A stretch of 5,431 nucleotides of DNA from contig JAKVCF010000141.1 in NCBI GenBank assembly GCA_022447335.1, positions 1-5,431 on the forward strand. The letters run 5' to 3'. Of the stretch, positions 1 through 5,431 are shown piece by piece. Position 1 is the first letter of the stretch. Each line of letters opens with the position of its first letter. Source of the stretch: Planctomycetota bacterium. GTDB lineage: Bacteria; Planctomycetota; UBA1135. The notes beneath the pieces are model-generated. The model worked only from the letters and a program-made list of their open reading frames with translations, made no database searches and was not told the DNA's origin. Made by a program: the position numbers and the translations under genes.

Positions 1-961
1 AGTTGCGGACGATGCCGGCATGGGCCCGGATGGCGAGCCGGTTAGTTTGCACTTGAAGCTAGCCGACGGATTTGAACCCGGCTCCACTTTCAAGCCCTTC
101 GTGGTTGCGGCTGCGTTGGATTTGGGTGCAATCCGCCCGCAGGAGCTCTTCAAGGATCCGGGGCACCGGTACTTCGGCCGTCGCTTGCTGAAGAATGCGA
201 GTTCGGTGCCGAACGGTTCGAAGACTGCTGCGGAGTGCATTTTGCATTCCTCGAACGTGGTTGCCGCGCAGATTGCGACTCGCATTGGAGTCGAGCGTTT
301 TCGCAGCTTGATGGATCGGCTTGGTGTCTGGGAACCTGTTTCGCTGCCAGGGGTGCGCTTGGTTACCAGTAATTCGCCTCCGGATAAGCAATGGGAAGGG
401 CGTGCCGGTGCGCACTACACTGTGCCGACTATGTCCTTTGGCCAGGGCTTTTATGCTAACCCGGTGCGGCTGGCGGGCATGCTCGCTGCTTTCGCCAATA
501 AGGGTGTTCCGGTTGAGCCGCACTTGATCGCTGGCAGCGGTAGAGAGCTGGACCCACTTTTCACTCCGGAGTCGGCGGCCTACGCCTGCGATGCGATGGA
601 GGCGATGATGGATCGTCAGGTGGATCGCAACCGTTTCCTGCCAGATCTTGGCGTGCGTGCCGCCTCGAAGAGTGGTACCGCGCAGCATCCGTCTAACGAG
701 GATCTCAACACGCTGCTGTTCGCGACTTTTGCGCCGGTCGAGAGCCCGGAGGCGCTGGTGCTCACCGTGGTCTACAACCCTGTGCCGGATTTGAAGCGTT
801 TCCCAAAGGGGCCGTCTGGAACTAAGGTGGCCGGGCCGGTCGCAACTCGCATCCTGGGCCACGCTCTGCGCATTCAAGGGGAAGTGCCTTGTGTGGACCC
901 GCGAAGCTTGGATTTCGGTTCCGACATCGATACCTTGGAGCGGCCACGCACAAATCGTTGA
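1..961 (+). CDS. ftsI: Septal peptidoglycan transpeptidase FtsI (PBP3-like), 3' part only
   Basis: This is the C-terminal part of a class B penicillin-binding protein, which cross-links septal peptidoglycan outside the inner membrane. The frame is already open at the left edge (first full codon at 2-4), so the N-terminal membrane anchor and pedestal domain lie upstream; about 319 residues are visible. All three transpeptidase motifs are present: STFK with the acylated serine (bases 83-94, preceded by EPG), SSN (248-256) and KSGT (668-679). A SFGQGF segment and an AFANKG segment between the last two are typical of the family. The usual TPLQ after the GQG motif reads NPVR here. The protein ends about 94 residues after KSGT, so there are no PASTA domains. 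The stop overlaps the murE start by one base (TGATG). Position directly before murE favours FtsI over an elongation PBP2. The ATG at base 20 is internal, not the real start. Confidence 0.93.
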   Translation, partial: VADDAGMGPDGEPVSLHLKLADGFEPGSTFKPFVVAAALDLGAIRPQELFKDPGHRYFGRRLLKNASSVPNGSKTAAECILHSSNVVAAQIATRIGVERFRSLMDRLGVWEPVSLPGVRLVTSNSPPDKQWEGRAGAHYTVPTMSFGQGFYANPVRLAGMLAAFANKGVPVEPHLIAGSGRELDPLFTPESAAYACDAMEAMMDRQVDRNRFLPDLGVRAASKSGTAQHPSNEDLNTLLFATFAPVESPEALVLTVVYNPVPDLKRFPKGPSGTKVAGPVATRILGHALRIQGEVPCVDPRSLDFGSDIDTLERPRTNR

Positions 962-963
962 TG
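959..963 (+). other. ftsI/murE stop-start overlap (TGATG)
   Basis: The ftsI stop TGA (959-961) shares its last A with the murE start ATG (961-963). With no usable Shine-Dalgarno at the right distance, this looks like a termination-reinitiation junction that ties MurE output to FtsI translation. The overlap is seen directly; the coupling is inferred. Confidence 0.8.
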
Positions 964-2457
964 CTGCTCTCCCGCCTGGCGCGAACCCTGTCGGATACCT
1001 GCACGCTCGCGCCTTCGGTGTCTGCGAGTTGTAGTGGTGATCCCGACTTGCGTCAGGCTTGTTTTGACTCGCGTCGTGTGCGGTCAGGCGACCTGTACTG
1101 TGCCCTGCGAGGCGACCGCGTTGATGGCCGTGATTTTGTGACCGATGCGGTCGAGCGTGGCGCGGCAGCGATTCTTTCGATTGGTGGGCTGAGTGACGAT
1201 CCCGGCGTGCCCGAGTTGCGAGTGCACCTAGGAACCAATCCAGCCGAGGCTGCGGGGCTTGCGGCGGCCGAGTTAGCTGGACGGCCGGGAGATTCGCTCT
1301 TCGTTGCCGCGCTGACTGGAACCAATGGCAAGTCGACTGTCGTTCATTTACTCGAGCAGGCTTGGCAGCGCAGTGGGGTTGGGGCAGCGCGCGTCGGCAC
1401 ATTGGGCTTTGCCTGGGATGGGCAGGAGCGCGCCGCGCTTAACACGACGCCGGCTGCGGACGAGTTACATGCGTTTTTGGCTGACGTAGTGAGGCAGGGT
1501 GCGCGTGCGGTGGCGCTAGAAGCCTCATCCCATGGCATCGTGCAGCATCGATTGGCTGGACTTGAAGTGGACGCTGTGGGTTGGACCAATCTTTCACACG
1601 ATCACCTCGACTACCACGGTGATATGGAGAGCTATGCCGCGGCGAAGGCGCAGTTGGTGCATCGCATGCCAGGTGGTGGTGTCGCGCTGCTTCCGCACGA
1701 TGCGTGCGTACTTGAGGCGGTACGCGGTGCGCGATGCGAGCAGTCCGTGTTTGGTCTCGACGATCCGTCTTTGCCGCTGCATGCAAGCGCGAAGGTAGCG
1801 CTTGATGGTGGTATGGAAATGGAGATCGGCGGTCGCTTTGGCGGCGGATCCCTGAATTCAAAACTGGTCGGTCGGCACAACGCCGAAAACTTACTTCTAG
1901 CCTTTGGGTTGCTGCGTGTGTCGGGAATCGATATCGATACAGCGCTGGGTGTACTCGCCGGCGCGCGTGCGGCTCCCGGACGTCTCGAGCGTGTTGCCAC
2001 GCACGCCCCTTGGCGTCTTTTTGTCGATTACGCGCATACGCCCGAAGCGATCGAGCGCGCTTTAGAAGCGCTGCGGGCTAGCTACCCTGATGTTCGCATA
2101 GGCATAGTGGTCGGTGCCGGCGGTGATCGCGACTCCGCTAAACGCGGTCCGATGGGGGCAGCTGCGGCGCGCGGCGCCGATTGGTGCTTATTTACGAGCG
2201 ACAATCCTCGCACTGAAGATCCGCAGCAGATTCTCACTGCAGTAGCTGCTGGCGCACAAGGCTGCGGCGGCACGCAAGAGGTCGACGCTGAAGTCGATCG
2301 CCGTGCTGCGATTCGTGCCGCGGTGGCTCGACTTCATGCGGGCGAGGTGCTTTTAGTCGCTGGAAAAGGGCATGAGTCATACCAGGAAATCCATGGCGTA
2401 CGTTATCCCTTTGACGATCGTGTTGAGCTCGTGGAGGCGGTTTCATGCTCGGTTTAG
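961..2457 (+). CDS. murE: UDP-MurNAc-L-Ala-D-Glu:meso-diaminopimelate ligase MurE
   Basis: Cytoplasmic ATP-dependent Mur ligase that adds the third residue of the stem peptide. The 498-residue product has the usual family length and three domains: N-terminal substrate binding (about 1-105, with DSR at 36-38), central ATPase (about 106-340) and C-terminal (about 341-498). Visible motifs are the P-loop GTNGKST at 120-126, NTTP at 161-164, EASSHG at 187-192, DYHGDMESY followed by the lysine expected to be carbamylated (K229), a DYAHTP motif, DNPR at 414-417 and GKGHE at 468-472. In this family DNPR with the Gly and Glu of GKGHE marks meso-diaminopimelate as substrate rather than lysine; this assignment is by motif only. 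ATG at 961 is chosen because it overlaps the ftsI stop and leaves a normal N-terminus. No good Shine-Dalgarno sits before it (a GGAG at 937-940 is too far), so translation probably reinitiates after ftsI. Confidence 0.97.
   Translation: MLLSRLARTLSDTCTLAPSVSASCSGDPDLRQACFDSRRVRSGDLYCALRGDRVDGRDFVTDAVERGAAAILSIGGLSDDPGVPELRVHLGTNPAEAAGLAAAELAGRPGDSLFVAALTGTNGKSTVVHLLEQAWQRSGVGAARVGTLGFAWDGQERAALNTTPAADELHAFLADVVRQGARAVALEASSHGIVQHRLAGLEVDAVGWTNLSHDHLDYHGDMESYAAAKAQLVHRMPGGGVALLPHDACVLEAVRGARCEQSVFGLDDPSLPLHASAKVALDGGMEMEIGGRFGGGSLNSKLVGRHNAENLLLAFGLLRVSGIDIDTALGVLAGARAAPGRLERVATHAPWRLFVDYAHTPEAIERALEALRASYPDVRIGIVVGAGGDRDSAKRGPMGAAAARGADWCLFTSDNPRTEDPQQILTAVAAGAQGCGGTQEVDAEVDRRAAIRAAVARLHAGEVLLVAGKGHESYQEIHGVRYPFDDRVELVEAVSCSV
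2433..2437 (+). promoter_or_regulatory. Ribosome binding site of murF
   Basis: GGAGG ends seven bases before the murF ATG at 2445. It lies within the last codons of murE, and the two genes then overlap by 13 bases. This good Shine-Dalgarno match fixes the murF start and implies an anti-Shine-Dalgarno of the usual type in this organism. Confidence 0.85.
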
Positions 2458-3839
2458 ATCTGGCCCAGGTGGCGTCGGCGGTTGGTGGTGAACTGTGTGG
2501 TGATGGCAAGGCGCCGATCAATGGCGTCGTCACCGACAGTCGCCAAGCGCGCCCCGGAGACCTCTTCGTCGCACTCGACGGAGCGCATACCGATGGTCAT
2601 TGCTTCCTGCGCGAAGTGCGGGCGGCCGGGGCGAGTGGTGCTTTGGTCATGCCGGATCGAGGTGAGCGGCCGGAGGGTTTTCCCTGTGTAGTCGTGCCCG
2701 ACACGCTTGAGGCTTTGGCTGCCTTGGCGCGTCATCACTTGGGTCGCCTGCAAGTCAAGGTCGTTGGGATCACCGGCACGGTTGGGAAGACTACTGCCAA
2801 GGACATGTTTGCCCAGGTCTTGGGTGGGCCGGCTGCCCGTGTGCATGCTGCGCCGGCTTCTTACAACTCCGAATGTGGATTGCCACTTGCCATTCTGGCT
2901 TCGCCGCAGGAATCGCGCGTGCTCGTGCTCGAGTATGGGGTCAATGCGCCGGGAGAGATGGCACGCCTTTTGTCGATTGCCAAGCCGCAGCTGGCTTGTA
3001 TTACTGCACTGACACCTGTGCATCTCGAAGGTATGGGTTCGCTTGAGGTCATAGTGAGTGAGAAAACCTTGCTTGCAGCCGCCGCGCCGCCTGATGGTGT
3101 GGTTTGGATGCCCGAAGAGGCTGCGCAGCAGGTGCCCTCTGACGCGCGTTGGCCCGCGCGATTGCGTCGTACAGGCTTTGGCCCCGGAGCCGTGCAGATT
3201 TTGCATCGCCAACCAGGTGCTTTCCGCGTAACGCTGCCGCGTTTGGGCGAGCTTACCTTGCCCGTATACGCCGATCATGAAGTGATGCTGGCAGCTATCG
3301 CGGTCGAAGTTGGATTCGAGCTCGGCGAGAATGTGGAAGCATTGCGCGAGCGGGTGCAGGACCTGCGGCGTCCGGAAGGCCGCCTAACCGCGCATGTGAT
3401 TGGTGCGGTGACGGTGTTGGATGATGCTTATAACGCAAGTCCAGCTGCTGCGTGCGCCGCGCTCGAGGTGCTTGAGAGATGGCCGCAGGCGAGGCGGCGC
3501 ATCGCGGTGCTCGGCACCATGCATGAACTTGGTGCGGAGGCCGAGCAGTGGCATCGCGAACTGGGTCGACAGGTGGCGGCCGTTGGGGTGGACCAGCTCT
3601 TCGGCGTTGGTGCTGGTGGCGCTTGGATTGTTGCCGAAGCGCGTGAAGCGGGTATCGACGCCATGGTTGCCGATGACGCCGAAGCGGTTGGCAGCCTGTT
3701 GGCGCCGGCCCTACGCGAACAGGATGTCGTATTGCTCAAGGCTTCGCGTGCCGAGGGTCTGGAGCGCATGCTGCCGCGTTTGTGTGCTGCGGCGCGTGCG
3801 CTGAATCCTGCTGTCGGCGTGCAGGAGGTCAAGGCGTGA
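2445..3839 (+). CDS. murF: UDP-MurNAc-tripeptide:D-Ala-D-Ala ligase MurF
   Basis: Cytoplasmic ATP-dependent Mur ligase that adds the D-Ala-D-Ala dipeptide, giving UDP-MurNAc-pentapeptide, the substrate of the next gene product, MraY. The length of 464 residues is normal. The N-terminal domain has TDSR (30-33) followed by PGDLFVAL. The central domain has the P-loop GTVGKTT (111-117), NSECGLP at 141-147, and HLE at 193-195 followed by K207, the likely carbamylated lysine. The C-terminal domain has DDAYNASP (326-333), LGTMHELG (356-363) and KASR (432-435). Three motifs depart from the common pattern: NSE for NNE or NND, LGTM for LGDM, and KASR for KGSR. The catalytic P-loop lysine is kept, so activity is expected. 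The start codon lies inside the end of murE with a strong ribosome site. Confusion with MurE or MurC is unlikely given DDAYNASP and the D-Ala-D-Ala ligase-type C-terminus. Confidence 0.96.
   Translation: MLGLDLAQVASAVGGELCGDGKAPINGVVTDSRQARPGDLFVALDGAHTDGHCFLREVRAAGASGALVMPDRGERPEGFPCVVVPDTLEALAALARHHLGRLQVKVVGITGTVGKTTAKDMFAQVLGGPAARVHAAPASYNSECGLPLAILASPQESRVLVLEYGVNAPGEMARLLSIAKPQLACITALTPVHLEGMGSLEVIVSEKTLLAAAAPPDGVVWMPEEAAQQVPSDARWPARLRRTGFGPGAVQILHRQPGAFRVTLPRLGELTLPVYADHEVMLAAIAVEVGFELGENVEALRERVQDLRRPEGRLTAHVIGAVTVLDDAYNASPAAACAALEVLERWPQARRRIAVLGTMHELGAEAEQWHRELGRQVAAVGVDQLFGVGAGGAWIVAEAREAGIDAMVADDAEAVGSLLAPALREQDVVLLKASRAEGLERMLPRLCAAARALNPAVGVQEVKA
3823..3829 (+). promoter_or_regulatory. 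Ribosome binding site of mraY
   Basis: AGGAGGT lies six bases before the GTG at 3836, an almost ideal match and spacing. It decides the non-ATG start of mraY over the upstream in-frame GTG at 3782. It sits in the final codons of murF, whose stop overlaps the mraY start in a GTGA tetranucleotide at 3836-3839. Confidence 0.88.
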
Positions 3840-4984
3840 TTACGCTGATCCAGGATTGGTTGCAGTCGATGTGGCAGCCTTTTCACGCCCTGCGTTACGT
3901 TTCGGTGCGCGCGGTGATAGCTACCGCTTTGGCGTTTCTGGTTGCCGTGCGTCTCGGTAAGCCGATGATCGCTAAGCTCCGTCGCGCCGGCGTCGGAGAA
4001 CGCGCGGCACTGTCCGATAGTGATGAGGTTGCCAAGATGTACGCGGCCGCCAACAAGACGGGCACGCCGACGATGGGCGGAGTTTTTTGGGTCGCGGCCG
4101 TGCTGTTCGCGACCCTGCTACTTGCTGATCCTGGTGAGTTAATGGTGATGAATGCCGCGGTGTTGCTGGTCGGCATGGGCGTGATTGGTTTCTTGGACGA
4201 CTTCATTAAGTGGAAGCACGATGGTGGGCGCGACGGGCTGTCGCGTACGGCCAAGTTTGTGCCCTCGGTGCTGTTGGCGATTTACGTCGCCGTGATGCTC
4301 TGGTTCACCGCCGAAAACACCGGGCGACCGGAGATCGCGTACATCTACGTCCCGGCGGTCAAAGAGAGCTTTCTCGACCCACTTGAGCTCGGCTTTCTCG
4401 GCTTTGGTCTCTTCGTGGCATTCGAAGCCTTCATCGTGCTGTCCTGTAGTCATGCAGTAAACGTCACTGATGGCCTCGACGGCCTGGCGGCTGGCTCGGC
4501 TTTGCCGGCCTTCGCTGCCTTGACCTTCGCGCTCATAGTGGTCGATACTCCTTCGTTAGCTGAGTACTGGCATTTACCCACGATCCCGGGTGCTGGTGAG
4601 CTTGCGGTCATGGGGGGCGCGGTCATTGGCGCGACAGCTGGTTTTCTCTGGTACAACGCAAGTCCAGCGAACATTTTCCTGGGGGATTCGGGCAGTTTGC
4701 CGATGGGCGCGCTGCTCGGATATTTCGCGCTGGTATCCAAGCAGGAACTGGCGCTGCCGCTTCTGGCTGTAGTTTTCGTGCTGGAAATTGGTAGTAGCTT
4801 TGTGCAGATTGTGGGCTTTAAGGTGACGCGCAGGATGACTGGCAGAGGTCGCCGGTTGCTTCCTGTGGCGCCGATCCACCATTACTGGCAACGTACTGTT
4901 CCTGAGCAACAGCTTGTGGTTCGCTTTTGGCTGCTCGCCGCCATCGGCGCGGCGTTGGGCTTACTGACTATGAAGCTGCGTTGA
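3836..4984 (+). CDS. mraY: Phospho-MurNAc-pentapeptide transferase MraY (lipid I synthase)
   Basis: Integral inner-membrane enzyme that transfers phospho-MurNAc-pentapeptide from UDP to undecaprenyl phosphate, forming lipid I on the cytoplasmic face. The 382-residue product is slightly longer than the roughly 360 residues typical of proteobacterial MraY. Hydrophobic stretches throughout fit the family's ten membrane helices. Visible motifs are TGTPTMGG (75-82), the aspartate pair D121-D122 in GFLDDF, HAVNVTDGLDGL (206-217), GDSGSL with D284, and APIHHYW (345-351). D121, D122 and D284 correspond to the three catalytic or magnesium-binding aspartates of the family. Two oddities: the usual HHH reads HHY, and the loop between the first helix and TPTMGG is about six residues longer than in Escherichia coli. 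GTG at 3836 is chosen because it overlaps the murF stop (GTGA) and has an ideal ribosome site; a GTG at 3782 in the same frame would add 18 non-family residues. Confidence 0.97.
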   Translation: MITLIQDWLQSMWQPFHALRYVSVRAVIATALAFLVAVRLGKPMIAKLRRAGVGERAALSDSDEVAKMYAAANKTGTPTMGGVFWVAAVLFATLLLADPGELMVMNAAVLLVGMGVIGFLDDFIKWKHDGGRDGLSRTAKFVPSVLLAIYVAVMLWFTAENTGRPEIAYIYVPAVKESFLDPLELGFLGFGLFVAFEAFIVLSCSHAVNVTDGLDGLAAGSALPAFAALTFALIVVDTPSLAEYWHLPTIPGAGELAVMGGAVIGATAGFLWYNASPANIFLGDSGSLPMGALLGYFALVSKQELALPLLAVVFVLEIGSSFVQIVGFKVTRRMTGRGRRLLPVAPIHHYWQRTVPEQQLVVRFWLLAAIGAALGLLTMKLR

Positions 4985-4985
4985 G

Positions 4986-5431
4986 ATGAGCACTGCCACC
5001 CTAAAACGACCTGGCCCGCAGGGGCCGCTCGCAGGCATGCTGGCCTGCGTAGGCGCCTTGGCAGCCTTTGGCGTGGTTGCCGGAGTCTCGGCCGCGGCGC
5101 CGGGTGAAGGCTGGGACAGCCTGCGCCTGCATGCCAGTCACCTACTGGTTGGGCTATTCGCTTTTCTGGCGGCCTATTCCATTCCTTCGAGCCGGTTCCG
5201 ACACGTGGCGCCGGGGCTTATGTTGCTGGTTTGGTGCCTGCTCACCGCCATGCTTTTTACTTCGATCGGGCAAACGAGTCTCGGTGCCGAGCGCTGGATC
5301 ATGGTCGGGAGTTTCAGTTTGCAGCCTTCTGTGCTTTTGCAGACTCTCTGGCCGGTATTGCTCGCTTCGTGGGCGGCTAGGGATCCACTTCGGCTACTCC
5401 AGCCACTGCATCTGATTCGCTTGCTGGCTGG
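4986..5431 (+). CDS. ftsW: SEDS-family septal glycosyltransferase FtsW, 5' part only
   Basis: This frame opens one base after the mraY stop (TGAGATG) and stays open to the window edge, giving 148 codons of a protein that should reach about 370-400 residues. SEDS proteins are polytopic inner-membrane enzymes that polymerise lipid II; FtsW does this at the septum with FtsI. Hydrophobic segments lie at about residues 15-38, 50-66 and 74-94, followed by GAERWI (100-105) and LQPSV (112-116). These match the SEDS signature GA.RWI...QPSE in order and spacing, but the Glu after QPS is Val116 and the Lys usual three residues later is Gln119. The key aspartate in the later periplasmic half lies beyond the window. 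Cluster position favours FtsW over RodA. No clear Shine-Dalgarno precedes the ATG, so coupling to mraY is likely. An in-frame ATG at 5037 is less likely, since starting there would remove half of the first helix region. Confidence 0.86.
   Translation, partial: MSTATLKRPGPQGPLAGMLACVGALAAFGVVAGVSAAAPGEGWDSLRLHASHLLVGLFAFLAAYSIPSSRFRHVAPGLMLLVWCLLTAMLFTSIGQTSLGAERWIMVGSFSLQPSVLLQTLWPVLLASWAARDPLRLLQPLHLIRLLA
5013..5049 (+). repeat. Two tandem small inverted repeats in the first codons of ftsW
   Basis: GGCCC at 5013-5017 pairs with GGGCC at 5022-5026 across a four-base loop. CGCAGGC at 5030-5036 pairs perfectly with GCCTGCG at 5043-5049 across the loop ATGCTG. Both are inside the coding sequence, 28 to 64 bases after the ftsW start. 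The pairing is seen directly. A role in mRNA folding or in setting FtsW level is only a possibility; in GC-rich coding DNA such short stems also arise by chance. Confidence 0.35.

Noticed and set aside
889..960. Upstream TTG start for murE, adding 24 residues
   Set aside because: It would lie deep inside ftsI and give a non-family leader. ATG at 961 overlaps the ftsI stop and gives a normal MurE length.
59..1402. A 447-codon open frame on the minus strand across ftsI and murE
   Set aside because: It lies opposite two clearly conserved genes, spans their junction, and its translation is rich in Arg, His, Gln and Pro with no recognisable domain. Such long antisense frames are common opposite GC-rich genes.
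1927..1938. Perfect 12-base palindrome ATCGATATCGAT in murE
   Set aside because: It encodes Ile-Asp-Ile-Asp in frame. A single copy within a conserved gene gives no support for an operator.
2454..3278. A 274-codon open frame on the minus strand opposite murF
   Set aside because: Fully antisense to a conserved gene, with unusual amino-acid composition, no motif and no ribosome site noted; treated as a shadow.
3782..3835. Upstream GTG start for mraY, adding 18 Cys- and Arg-rich residues
   Set aside because: The strong AGGAGGT site is placed for the GTG at 3836, and the extra residues do not resemble a MraY N-terminus.
3432..4668. A 14-base sequence (AACGCAAGTCCAGC) found in both murF (3432-3445) and mraY (4655-4668)
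   Set aside because: In both places it encodes the NASPA part of a family motif (DDAYNASP in MurF, WYNASPA in MraY), so chance codon agreement explains it.
5068..5415. A 115-codon plus-strand frame within the ftsW region
   Set aside because: It is out of frame with the open frame from 4986 that shows membrane helices and the GAERWI/QPS signature; its own translation is Arg-, Cys- and Ser-rich without motifs.
1..5431. Internal promoters, terminators or a novel system between genes
   Set aside because: There is no intergenic space longer than one base, no U-tract following a stem, and every gene belongs to the known peptidoglycan pathway. I could not support any added element.

Overview
The window is a compact, all plus-strand piece of the division and cell wall (dcw) gene cluster. 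It holds, in order, the 3' part of ftsI, complete murE, murF and mraY, and the 5' part of ftsW, which runs off the right edge. Essentially every base is coding. The genes are joined by a 1-base overlap (ftsI/murE), a 13-base overlap (murE/murF), a 4-base overlap (murF/mraY) and a 1-base gap (mraY/ftsW). No RNA gene, mobile element, CRISPR array, promoter or terminator could be supported.

The gene products form one pathway. MurE adds the third amino acid to the UDP-MurNAc peptide; its DNPR motif points to meso-diaminopimelate. MurF adds D-Ala-D-Ala. MraY moves the pentapeptide sugar onto undecaprenyl phosphate to make lipid I. The SEDS protein FtsW polymerises lipid II into glycan at the septum, and the class B penicillin-binding protein FtsI cross-links it. 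The stepwise coupling of the reading frames suggests one polycistronic message.

The organism is a bacterium with DAP-type peptidoglycan and GC-rich DNA (about 60% by eye). No murD lies between mraY and ftsW, unlike the Escherichia coli and Bacillus subtilis clusters. The MraY has a slightly long first cytoplasmic loop and an ending that reminds me of Planctomycetota proteins, but that placement is low confidence. Several usually conserved family motifs are altered: QPSV..Q in FtsW, HHY in MraY, and LGTM, KASR and NSE in MurF. This points to a lineage well separated from the model organisms.

I see no new biological system here. The points most worth a second look are the altered SEDS motif in FtsW, the HHY motif in MraY, the missing murD, and two small hairpins at the start of ftsW.
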